Source of the DNA: JBGAJN01 sp044224905
Lineage (GTDB): Bacteria; Verrucomicrobiota; Verrucomicrobiia; Limisphaerales; JBGAJN01
Direction: 5' to 3'
NCBI GenBank assembly: GCA_044224905.1
Contig: JBGAJN010000004.1
Coordinates: 1-64,000 of the forward strand
DNA length: 64,000 nt
Shown one piece after another: positions 26,537 through 34,706 of this stretch. Made by a program: the position numbers and the translations under genes. Position 1 is the stretch's first letter; each line of letters starts with the position of its first letter. The notes below the pieces were generated by a model. It was not told where the DNA came from, did not search any database, and saw nothing but the letters and a program-made list of their open reading frames with translations.

Positions 26537-28126
26537 GTGCCGCTTAGTGGAAAATTTCGCCTCGCAACGTTTGCTGTGTGGATCATCGCGAGCGCTCTTT
26601 TGCTGCCCGGCCCTCAGCTGCGCGCCGGCGGCGTAACCATCATCACGCACGGTTTCAACGGCAACGTCACCGATTGGATCATTCCGATGGCGGCAAAAAT
26701 CCCCGGCTACGGAGCTTTCCCCGGCAGCAATTACAGTTGCTACCAGATCACCGTCACCAAGAGCGGCAGTTTCAGCGCCGCGCAAAGCTTTCTCGCCGGC
26801 GTCTCCCCCACCACATCCGATTCCGGCGAGATCATCATCAAGCTCGATTGGTCCTCGGTCGCGGGCGCGTTTCAGGCGACAACCACGGATATTGCCAACA
26901 CCGTCGTGCCGGTCTTGCTAGCCACGAATTTCATTCCGCAGCTCGGCGGTCGCAGCCTCGCACAATTCCCCATCCACCTCGTCGGGCACAGTCGCGGCGG
27001 CTCGGTGGTAACGGAAATCGCGCGGCTGCTCGGGGCCAGTGGCGTGTGGGTCGATCATGTGACGACACTCGATCCGCATCCCGTGTCCTTCTTCAGCGAC
27101 GCAAACGTGCGAACCTACGCCAACGTCCTCTTTGCCGATAATTATTGGCAGGACCTCGGCGACAACCTTTCCGTCCCAAACGGTCAGGTCGTTTCCGGTG
27201 CTTACAATCGCCACCTCACCAATCTGAATGGTGGCTACTCTTCCACCCACAGCGACACGCACCTCTGGTATCACGGCACGATCGACTGGGCCGTGCCCAC
27301 CAGTGACGGCACCAACGGAGCAGCAATCACCGCCACCGAGCGCACGAATTGGTGGACCACCAACGAAGTCGCGGGTCATGCCACAGGATTTCTTTGGACT
27401 CTCATCGGCAAGGGAAATCGCCTCAGCAGCCTCGAACCCGCCGGAGCCGGCGCGGGTCGCATCAGCGATGGCTACAATAAAACATGGGACATCGGCGGCG
27501 GCGTGGCGGTCAATCGCACGACACTCGCGGCGAACTCAGGCGCTTGGCCCAATCTCATCAAGTTCGATCTCCTCTCGACCAATCCCCTGCCCGCCGGCCA
27601 ATCGCTGAACGCAAAGTTCTATCACCAGTTCGGCTCGACCACCTCTGTCACCGCCACCGTTAGCATGTTTCTCGACGTGGACGCGAATCCGCTCAACGGC
27701 AACGAAACCTTGGTGACGCAAACCAACGTCGCCGGCACCGGCACCAACGCAGTGGCGAACACTACACTCGCCGTCACGGCAAACCCGACCAACACGACGC
27801 CCGGCACCTACAACGTCTTCGCACGCATCAGCGACGGCACGCGCACGCGCTATCTCTACGCTCCAGAAAAGCTGACGCTGACTCCCAGCACGCAGTTGCC
27901 GGTTCTAGTCGGAAACTCGCTGAAGATTCTGGGCGGACAAGTTCAATTCACCTTGCAAGGCTTCCCCGGCCAGCAAGTCCTCACACAAGCCTCCACCAAC
28001 CTTGCCGACTGGCTCCCCGTGGCGACGAATTTCTTCTCCGCTCCGTTGCTCGACATCTTCGCCGGCGACGCCGTCGCGTGGAACCGCCGCTTCTATCGCA
28101 CGCTACTGATAACAAACGGGCCGTAG
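26537..28126 (+). CDS. Secreted lipase-like alpha/beta hydrolase with verrucomicrobial C-terminal domain
   Basis: The 529-residue protein starts at GTG 26537 and has a signal peptide ending near LRAGG. Residues about 30-230 form an alpha/beta hydrolase: ITHGFNGNVTDW (oxyanion strand), VGHSRGGSVVTEIARLLG with the nucleophile Ser near 150, and VTTLDPHPV with the probable Asp. The middle is beta-rich (about 290-440). The final 70 residues contain FTLQGFPGQQVLTQASTNLADWLPV and end in RRFYR, a C-terminal module that recurs in large secreted verrucomicrobial proteins and also ends the repeat protein at 30858. It is probably an extracellular esterase or lipase. Confidence 0.78.
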   Translation: MPLSGKFRLATFAVWIIASALLLPGPQLRAGGVTIITHGFNGNVTDWIIPMAAKIPGYGAFPGSNYSCYQITVTKSGSFSAAQSFLAGVSPTTSDSGEIIIKLDWSSVAGAFQATTTDIANTVVPVLLATNFIPQLGGRSLAQFPIHLVGHSRGGSVVTEIARLLGASGVWVDHVTTLDPHPVSFFSDANVRTYANVLFADNYWQDLGDNLSVPNGQVVSGAYNRHLTNLNGGYSSTHSDTHLWYHGTIDWAVPTSDGTNGAAITATERTNWWTTNEVAGHATGFLWTLIGKGNRLSSLEPAGAGAGRISDGYNKTWDIGGGVAVNRTTLAANSGAWPNLIKFDLLSTNPLPAGQSLNAKFYHQFGSTTSVTATVSMFLDVDANPLNGNETLVTQTNVAGTGTNAVANTTLAVTANPTNTTPGTYNVFARISDGTRTRYLYAPEKLTLTPSTQLPVLVGNSLKILGGQVQFTLQGFPGQQVLTQASTNLADWLPVATNFFSAPLLDIFAGDAVAWNRRFYRTLLITNGP

Positions 28127-28244
28127 CCTCGAGTGGAGGCAGTGGCACGCCAACCCACGACGGATCACGGATCCATCAGGGTTACACCCCATAGAGCCGT
28201 TCACTTCGATAGCTTAGCGTACCACCGGCAAGAGCTACCAAAGT

Positions 28245-28403
28245 ATGAAAACAATCCTGTTACTCGCGTGTACCGTCACCCTCCTCACCACGACCGGATG
28301 TCTGGTCTCCGAAGGACCACGGCACCGGCACGAGCGGCATGAGGAAATTCGCGTCGTTTCTCCCGAAGTGATCGTGCGCCCGCCTGAAGTCATCGTTCGC
28401 TGA
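28245..28403 (+). CDS. Small lipoprotein, 52 residues
   Basis: A short frame from ATG 28245 to TGA 28401-28403 encodes MKTILLLACTVTLLTTTGC followed by LVSEGPRHRHERHEE, then a tail with two copies of PEVIVR. The hydrophobic stretch with LTTTGC is a good lipobox, with Cys 19 as the lipidated residue. The mature part is only 34 residues, highly charged, with His/Arg/Glu-rich then Val/Pro-rich segments. No ribosome-binding site is apparent. The function is unknown; very small lipoproteins of this type are common in these bacteria. Confidence 0.6.
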   Translation: MKTILLLACTVTLLTTTGCLVSEGPRHRHERHEEIRVVSPEVIVRPPEVIVR

Positions 28404-28737
28404 GCAAGGATGAACGGCCGGCTGACGACATCAAGTATTTCCGAAATATCACTGTCCTCGGGCGCGATGGAAACGTTTCGCTCACCAATATAACGAGGCG
28501 TGCATTGTCGCCCGGAGGGTCACAAATCCGTTGTCAAACGCTCGCGCAACTGTTTCGATCACGCGCAGAAACATTGTGCGCAGCCGCCATCGAGGTGGCG
28601 TCGTTCAATGAATCTATACTCACAATCAAACGCCGCGTGCCAATCCCATATCTGATCGATAGCCTGTCGACAGGATTCCCCGTGGCACCTATCGCATCAC
28701 GGCGATGCGGCAAAGGACGCCGAGCAATTTTCAACGC
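28404..28737. other. Intergenic stretch, nothing recognised
   Basis: These 334 bp between the small lipoprotein and the repeat protein contain no supportable gene, no strong promoter and no clear hairpin with a T-tract. Confidence 0.35.
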
Positions 28738-30858
28738 ATGAAATACCTACCCACCGTCACACGATTGCCATTTGTCCGTCGAACCTGCATCGCTTTTCTG
28801 GTGCTGTGCTCGGGCCCGGCCGTGAAGGCGCAACTCGTCCCCGATGGAACCACTCAGATCGTCAACGGTACAAACATCAGTCTCGGCGTGAGCAGTGTCA
28901 CTGTCGGCAGTAACGAACCGAACACCGTTTTGATCCTTACCAACGGCGGGACAGTTTTCGATGGCGGCGCCTCAATCGGCGCGAACATCGGTAGCAGCAG
29001 TAACGGTGTGGTCGTCACCGGCGCAAACTCCGCATGGAACAACGGCGGCAATCTGTTGGTAGGCAACTCCGGCTCGTTCAACACGCTCGCGATAACAGCC
29101 GGCGGACTCGTCACCAATACCTTTGGCTACGTCGGCTACAATTCGAGTGCCTCGAACAATCAGGCCATCGTCTCCGGTCCGGGCTCGCTGTGGAATAATC
29201 GCGGACAGTTTTTCGTGGGGTACAATGGATCGTTCAATTCCATGGTGATCTCCAATGGCGGCATGGTTAGCAATTCGGTTGGCTACGTTGGGTTCACGGG
29301 AGCAGGCAATCAGGTGACCGTCTCGGGCACCGATTCAATGTGGCTTAACAGCGGTGATCTTAATGTGGGATACCTAGGATCTTTCAACACGCTGATCATC
29401 GCCAACGGTGGCACCGTGACCAATGAGTTCGGCAACATCGGTCAGAATGCAAGCGCGACGAGCAATCAAGTCATCGTCAGCGGCGCAAACTCGGCGTGGA
29501 ACAGCCACGGCTACCTCAGTGTCGGTTACTCTGGCCCAGCCAACTCACTCCTCATCAGCAACGCGGGCACCGTCAATGCGCAACAAGTGACCCTCGGGTT
29601 TAATCCAGCCTCGGTCGGCAACCGTCTAACAATCGACGGAGGGAATTTGCGGGTCGTAAACGGCGATACTGCTGAACTGGATATCCGGCGGGGAACGAAC
29701 GTTTTCAACTCCGGCCTGATCGATACGGACAAGTTGATCATGTCCAGCACACAAGGGTTCTTCGACTTCAACGGCGGGACGCTCATCACGCGTGGCGCAA
29801 CTATCAACAACAACCAGAGTTTCATCGTGGGCCGCGGCCCCGGATTCGGACCGGCCACGTGGGACGTACGCAGCAATGCCGGTCCCACCGTCGTGAACGA
29901 CTCGCTTACCATTGGATTCGATACGACCAACGCCACACTGTTAATTACCAATGGTGCTCAATTGAATGGTTCCAGCGGAATCATCGGCGGATCAGTAAAC
30001 GCTTCCAACAACCGCGCAATCATCAACGGAATCAATTCGGCGTGGAACAACGACGGTAACGTGACGATCGGTCTCCAGGGATCGTTCAACACCTTGTCGA
30101 TCACCAACGGGGGGACAGTCCGCGCAGCGAATATCAACGTGGGCTCAGCGGGTTCTTCCAATAATCGGCTCGCACTGGGTAACGGCACCCTCTTGCTGAC
30201 CGGCGGTCTGGCCGTCAGTTCCAACAACTTCATTTCTGGAACCGGAACCATCCACGGCAACGTAACCAACTCCGGGACGCTTTCACCCGGAAATTCCGCG
30301 GGAAGCCTTACCATCAACGGCAGCCTGACTTTCGCATCATCGGCACAAGTCAGTTTCGAACTCGGCGGCCTGATCGCCACAAACCAATACGACCAGATCA
30401 ATGTTACCAATTTCGTACAGTTCGCCGGCACCTTTAGCCTCGCGCTAATCAACGGTTTTACCCCCACGGCCGGCAACAGCTTCACGCTGATGAACTTTGC
30501 ATCCTATACGGGCACGTTTGCCAACGCGACGAACGGCGCCGTCCTTTTCACGGCCGACCAGCAACGCCGCTTCACGGTGACCTACACCGCTACTAATCTC
30601 GTAGTGGGAAATTTCCAATCAGCATTGACCCTCACCTCCGTCGCGCCGGCGCCTGGTCAAGTCATCGTTCGATTCCAATCCGTCGCCGGCAACAGCTACC
30701 AAATGCAGTATTCCTCCACTTTGACGAACTGGACGGACGCAACTAGTCCGCCGATTACCAACGCCATCACCGGCGTTACCGCGTGGGTTGACGGCGGCAC
30801 CAACACCGGTGGCAGCGTGCCCCCGATGCGATTCTACCGGGTGCGTTTTTGGCCGTAA
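28738..30858 (+). CDS. Secreted T5SS/PEP-CTERM-associated repeat protein
   Basis: The 706-residue protein starts at ATG 28738 with a signal peptide (ending near AVKAQ). The mature part is Gly/Asn/Ser/Thr-rich, with tandem units of about 45 residues: a variant of GxxNSxWNNxGxLxVGxxGSFNTLxIxNGGxVxN, then YVGYNSSASNNQxxVSG. This is the pattern of the T5SS/PEP-CTERM-associated repeat, predicted to form a right-handed beta-helix. A further stretch (about 520-560) resembles autotransporter-associated beta strands (GTIHGNVTNSGTLSPGNSAG). It ends not in a beta-barrel or PEP-CTERM but in a NWTDATSPP...MRFYRV module. It is probably a cell-surface or matrix protein. Confidence 0.85.
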   Translation: MKYLPTVTRLPFVRRTCIAFLVLCSGPAVKAQLVPDGTTQIVNGTNISLGVSSVTVGSNEPNTVLILTNGGTVFDGGASIGANIGSSSNGVVVTGANSAWNNGGNLLVGNSGSFNTLAITAGGLVTNTFGYVGYNSSASNNQAIVSGPGSLWNNRGQFFVGYNGSFNSMVISNGGMVSNSVGYVGFTGAGNQVTVSGTDSMWLNSGDLNVGYLGSFNTLIIANGGTVTNEFGNIGQNASATSNQVIVSGANSAWNSHGYLSVGYSGPANSLLISNAGTVNAQQVTLGFNPASVGNRLTIDGGNLRVVNGDTAELDIRRGTNVFNSGLIDTDKLIMSSTQGFFDFNGGTLITRGATINNNQSFIVGRGPGFGPATWDVRSNAGPTVVNDSLTIGFDTTNATLLITNGAQLNGSSGIIGGSVNASNNRAIINGINSAWNNDGNVTIGLQGSFNTLSITNGGTVRAANINVGSAGSSNNRLALGNGTLLLTGGLAVSSNNFISGTGTIHGNVTNSGTLSPGNSAGSLTINGSLTFASSAQVSFELGGLIATNQYDQINVTNFVQFAGTFSLALINGFTPTAGNSFTLMNFASYTGTFANATNGAVLFTADQQRRFTVTYTATNLVVGNFQSALTLTSVAPAPGQVIVRFQSVAGNSYQMQYSSTLTNWTDATSPPITNAITGVTAWVDGGTNTGGSVPPMRFYRVRFWP
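28921..29595 (+). repeat. Tandem protein-level repeats of about 45 residues
   Basis: Five adjacent units are recognisable by the recurring NGG.V.N, GYVGYN/GFTG/GQNASAT and SGANSAWN/SGPGSLWN/SGTDSMWL cores. A further copy appears near 29935-30140 (TNGAQLNG... INGINSAWNNDGNVTIGLQGSFNTL). The units are diverged at DNA level, so the repeats are old rather than recent slippage. Confidence 0.75.
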
Positions 30859-31028
30859 AATCGCCAATTGACGAGCGGACCGGACCACAGCCGCTTCGCA
30901 CCTCGGCGGCAAAAATGTGACGGGCAAACAATTCCGCGCACCGGCAAATCCTGCCCCGACAGCGATTGCATTGCATTTATTCGCGACGTTTTTTGACCTC
31001 ATTTGCCGTAGAATCGAGTGTTCGCAGC

Positions 31029-31044
31029 TGGCACGGAGGTTGCA
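31029..31044 (+). promoter_or_regulatory. Sigma-54 (-24/-12) promoter
   Basis: TGGCACGGAGGTTGCA matches the RpoN consensus TGGCACG-N4-TTGCW at every fixed position, with the required 10 bp between the GG and GC doublets. It is intergenic and oriented toward the Mrr-like gene; the predicted transcription start is near 31055, giving a leader of about 38 nt. No copy of the 19-bp dyad seen at 42451 and 43835 was found upstream, so a different activator is likely. Confidence 0.75.
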
Positions 31045-31092
31045 AAGGGATTCAGTGAACGCGGAGACAACCTCCGCTCAACCAACTGAATT

Positions 31093-31776
31093 ATGGCAAA
31101 CCGACGAAGTGAATCCTTGGTTCCCGAATGGGCAATTCCCACCGTAGCGCTCATCGCACTGGCGCTGTTTCTCCTGCCGGGATTCCGGCCCCTCGCAGTC
31201 GCCGCCGGGGTGATCGCGGTCATCGCCCTTAGTTTCTTTATCTTTAACTCAATCCGCCGCACTTGGCGCGCTGCTCGCACCAGGTCAACCAGCCTGCACG
31301 GCCACCCCGCCGCCCGCTTCAACCAACGACAACATTCCAACGAACCCGCCCGTTGGACCCGTCAGCGGCTGTTCGAATTGTGCGAGAGCGGCAATGAGTT
31401 CCAGTTTCAAAAGTTGATCAGTGCGATCTTTCAACGCGACGGATACCGCGTGCAATTGTCGGGTGACTCCGAGTTGTTGATCGAGAACAGTGACGAAACC
31501 GCAGTCGTCCATTTCCAACATTGGAGCGCCTCCGCCATTAGCGGAAATCAGGTGCGGGAATTCGCGGCGTCGCTGCAAGATGCCAACGTTGCACGCGGGA
31601 TTCTTGTCAGCCTGCGCGGTTGCACCAAGGAAGCCCAGACACTTGCAGCCAAATACGGGATCGCCATGTTGAATGAAGCAGCCGTCGTGGACAAAATATG
31701 CGGACCGAAGGGTGCGATCTCGCGGGAAATCCTCTCCATCCTCCAGCGGTCCGATGCGGCTCTGGCGTTGCATTGA
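31093..31776 (+). CDS. Membrane-anchored Mrr-like (restriction endonuclease-fold) protein, probably degenerate
   Basis: The 227-residue protein has two membrane segments (about 14-52, AIPTVALIALALFLLPG and LAVAAGVIAVIALSFFIF). A basic linker follows, then a cytoplasmic Mrr_cat-like domain (about 87-210): FQFQKLISAIFQRDGYRVQLSGD, AVVHFQHWSASAISGNQVREFAASLQ, GILVSLRGCTKEAQTLAAKYGIAMLNEAAV. In active Mrr-type PD-(D/E)xK enzymes the strand reads VQCKxW; here it is VHFQHW, so the catalytic Lys is replaced by Gln. Nuclease activity is therefore doubtful and the domain may only bind DNA or a partner. A consensus sigma-54 promoter lies 49 bp upstream. Confidence 0.72.
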   Translation: MANRRSESLVPEWAIPTVALIALALFLLPGFRPLAVAAGVIAVIALSFFIFNSIRRTWRAARTRSTSLHGHPAARFNQRQHSNEPARWTRQRLFELCESGNEFQFQKLISAIFQRDGYRVQLSGDSELLIENSDETAVVHFQHWSASAISGNQVREFAASLQDANVARGILVSLRGCTKEAQTLAAKYGIAMLNEAAVVDKICGPKGAISREILSILQRSDAALALH

Positions 31777-32158
31777 TCGCGAATCGCGCGACCTCAAAAT
31801 TTTCCTCGCGCGCCTTCTATTGAACCGAGGATCGCAACTGACGCAATTCCGCGGAGGCCTGTCAGCTCGTTTGTAGCACCGTAACTGGTCCGCGAGGCCC
31901 CTGCCCAAGCTGTCATATTCCTGAAGTAAATCCGGTGAATGAATAGTCGGATAAACGCCGCGCCAACACTCACCATTTGCAGTCGGCGAAAGATCGCCGA
32001 TCGTCTTGCCATTCGTCGCGGGCGAGATTGATCCCAAGGTTCAAGCGAATCAGACTTTCGATTGCCGCAGGACATCGCCAGTCCGCAAAATGGTTTGCGA
32101 ATCGAGCTCGCAATTGCTGTCGAAATTTCATCGGCGAAATCTTAGACTGCCTTCGACA
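31777..32158. other. Intergenic stretch, nothing recognised
   Basis: These 380 bp contain no gene I can support. The open frame leading into the next gene from 32006 has no signal peptide and is most likely leader sequence. No promoter with good -35 and -10 boxes stands out. Confidence 0.35.
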
Positions 32159-33685
32159 ATGCGTTTGCTCCGCCCTTTCCTCATCATCACCGCACTCGTG
32201 ACGCGTTTCGCCGCCCCGGCGGCGTCGACGGATTATTTTGAAATCAACATCGTCGACGAACGATCCGGCCGCGGAGTGCCATTGGTCGAATTGGAAACGG
32301 TCAATCACCTGCTCTTCGTGACCGACAGCGCGGGGCGCGTCGCCTTTAACGAACCCGGTTTGATGAACACCAAGGTTTTCTTCTTCGTGCGGAGTCACGG
32401 CTACGAATTCCCCAAGGACGGTTTCGGCTACGCAGGCAAAGCAGTCGAGGTTAGACCAGGCGGTCGCGCTACGTTGAAGCTTACGCGCCGCAATTCCGCC
32501 GAGCGCCTCTACCGGATTACTGGGCAAGGCATTTATCGTGACAGTGAATTGTTGGGCAAGCCCGCACCCGCTGCTTCCCTGAACGCGCAAGTGCTCGGTC
32601 AGGACTCGGTTCAGGCCGCGGTATATCGCGGAAAAATTTACTGGTTCTGGGGCGACACGCTGCGTGCCCGTCATCCGCTCGGCAATTATCAAACCACCGG
32701 TGCGACGTCGGAACTTCCGAGCCACGGAGGTCTCGATCCCGCTGCGGGCGTTGCCTTGAGATACTTCACCGATTCAGATGGTTTCACGAAACGCATGATT
32801 CCCTTTCCCGAATCGGGCCCGATCTGGATCGATGGCTTGCTTACGGTCAAAGATGAAGCCGGACGCGACCGCCTCGTAGCGCACTATTCGCGCATGGAGA
32901 ATGTTGCCAAGCGAGTGGAGCATGGCTTGTTGATTTTCAACGACGAGTTGGAGCGCTTCGACAAGCTAACGCAACTCGACCTGAGCGAAGAATGGCGATT
33001 TCCCGCCGGCCATCCAATCCGCGTTACCGACAAAGGTGAAGATTTTTTCTATTTCCCGCATCCATTCTGCGCGACGCGCGTCAAAGCAACTCTCGCGAGC
33101 ATCAAGAGTCCCGCTAGTTACGAGGCGTTCACCTGTCTTGCAAATTCGGATCCCGGAAATTCGGCCTCCGTTGATCACGACGCGGACGGACGAGCCCGCT
33201 TTGCTTGGCGGGCCAACGCCAAGCCATTAACGCAAAAAGAGGAACGTGCACTGGTCGCCTCAGGGAAACTCAAAGCGGCAGATGCCCGCTACGCCGTCAC
33301 CAACGGAGAGAATGGAAAACCAGTTTTGATTCACGACGGTTCCATTCAATGGAATGCGTATCGCAAAAAGTGGCTGCTCATTGCCGTCGAGCAATACGGA
33401 AGCTCGTTTTTGGGCGAAGTGTGGTTTGCCGAAGCAGACGAACCCACCGGACCGTGGCGGAGTGCCAGAAAGGTGGTCACTCACAATCATTACTCGTTCT
33501 ACAATCCCGCCCAACACCCGTTCTTCGATCAACAAGACGGGCGCCTGATCTACTTTGAAGGGACCTACACGAAAGAATTCTCCGGGAATCCGGCCGCCAC
33601 TCCGAGGTACGACTACAACCAAGTCATGTATCGATTGGATCTAAATGAGCTCAACCACCCCGAAGGATCTAGCAAGATACGCTGA
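32159..33685 (+). CDS. Secreted beta-propeller protein, DUF4185-like
   Basis: The 508-residue protein starts at ATG 32159, which gives a signal peptide (about 1-22, ending APAAS). An N-terminal beta domain (FEINIVDERSGRGVPLVELETVN, about 25-115, transthyretin/carboxypeptidase-regulatory-like) precedes a propeller with strands like AAVYRGKIYWFWGDTLRARHPLGNY, DRLVAHYSRMENV and AYRKKWLLIAVEQYGSSFLGEVWFAEADEPTGPW. The WFWGDT and ADEPTGPW blocks resemble DUF4185/GH43-like propellers. Enzymatic activity is not assured. It is not in an obvious operon, with over 100 bp on either side. Confidence 0.68.
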   Translation: MRLLRPFLIITALVTRFAAPAASTDYFEINIVDERSGRGVPLVELETVNHLLFVTDSAGRVAFNEPGLMNTKVFFFVRSHGYEFPKDGFGYAGKAVEVRPGGRATLKLTRRNSAERLYRITGQGIYRDSELLGKPAPAASLNAQVLGQDSVQAAVYRGKIYWFWGDTLRARHPLGNYQTTGATSELPSHGGLDPAAGVALRYFTDSDGFTKRMIPFPESGPIWIDGLLTVKDEAGRDRLVAHYSRMENVAKRVEHGLLIFNDELERFDKLTQLDLSEEWRFPAGHPIRVTDKGEDFFYFPHPFCATRVKATLASIKSPASYEAFTCLANSDPGNSASVDHDADGRARFAWRANAKPLTQKEERALVASGKLKAADARYAVTNGENGKPVLIHDGSIQWNAYRKKWLLIAVEQYGSSFLGEVWFAEADEPTGPWRSARKVVTHNHYSFYNPAQHPFFDQQDGRLIYFEGTYTKEFSGNPAATPRYDYNQVMYRLDLNELNHPEGSSKIR

Positions 33686-33800
33686 CACTCGCAGTCTTCA
33701 TGGCGCTGCGCCGGGACGCCCGGTTATCTGCGCCTCCATCAACCTGAATTGACCAGAATTGGCTTCCTTTTGGACTAGGTTATTGCAATAAATACGCACC

Positions 33801-34544
33801 ATGACCATTGGGAAATTCTGCCTCGCTTGCGCGGCCATGGGACTGGTCTTCTCCAACAACCTCTTCGCCGATACCGCGTCCCTGAAAGCGGTCGCGGACA
33901 CCAACCTTAAAGAACTCGAGCCCGCGGGCCCTCAAGGGGTGTTCGCCACGTTGAACGTCGGCACCTTGAGCGCTACCCGCGGCGGCTCGACCCGGAATCG
34001 TAGTCTGTTCAGATTCGATCCTTCAACCAACATCCCCGCTGGAGCAATCATTACTTCAGCGCAACTTACCCTCAACGTCTACAGTGTCGCCGATCCTACA
34101 CCTTATAATTTTGACCTGCGCAAAATCAGCGTCTCGTGGACCGAAAACGAAGCCACTTGGAACGGGCGCAACGCGGCTAATGATCCATGGAGTGCTCCTG
34201 GCGGAGCGGAAGGAACCGATTTCTCCGCGACCGCAAGCGCGTCGCTCGCACTGAGCAGCACGGGAGCGAACACGTTCACTTCAACCGCCAACATGGTCGC
34301 CGATGTGCAAAGCTGGCTCGACAATCCGCCATCAAACTTCGGCTGGATGCTCGTTACGACCGCCGAAGCAACTCCCCGATCCGCCCGGCGCGTGATTGCC
34401 CGTGAAGGTGAAGGTATATTCGGAGCCAATACGGTTCCCACCTTGGTGCTCGAATACACGACGGTCCCCGAACCTGGCACCATTACCCTGGCCGCGCTTG
34501 GCGCCGCTGGCTGGGCCGTTTGGCGGGCGCGACGATCACGCTGA
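33801..34544 (+). CDS. PEP-CTERM sorted protein with DNRLRE-type beta-sandwich
   Basis: The 247-residue protein has a signal peptide (about 1-23). The body resembles DNRLRE/CBM-like domains: ADTNLKELEPAGPQGVFATLNVG, RSLFRFDPSTNIPAGAIITSAQLTLNVYS and WTENEATWNGRNA. It ends with a classical PEP-CTERM signal: VPEPGTI, then a hydrophobic helix (LAALGAAGWAVW) and a basic tail RARRSR. It should be processed by an exosortase, which is not encoded here. It is probably displayed on the surface or in extracellular polymer. It stands alone between intergenic gaps of 115 and 162 bp. Confidence 0.88.
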   Translation: MTIGKFCLACAAMGLVFSNNLFADTASLKAVADTNLKELEPAGPQGVFATLNVGTLSATRGGSTRNRSLFRFDPSTNIPAGAIITSAQLTLNVYSVADPTPYNFDLRKISVSWTENEATWNGRNAANDPWSAPGGAEGTDFSATASASLALSSTGANTFTSTANMVADVQSWLDNPPSNFGWMLVTTAEATPRSARRVIAREGEGIFGANTVPTLVLEYTTVPEPGTITLAALGAAGWAVWRARRSR

Positions 34545-34706
34545 TTCGCAGCGGGGCCGCGGCAGCGACTATCGATGCAGAAAATGCCCGACATGACCGA
34601 TATTCTACTGGGCCTTGGATTCAGCCGACCAGCTGCTGCCAAGGCGCGTCATACAGAAACCTTTTCGAAGCCAAAACCGTCTGGAATTCCAATTCACTGA
34701 AATCTT

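Noticed and set aside
33711..33723. Hairpin CCGGG-ACG-CCCGG downstream of the propeller gene.
   Set aside because: Very short stem and no T-tract; too weak to call a terminator.
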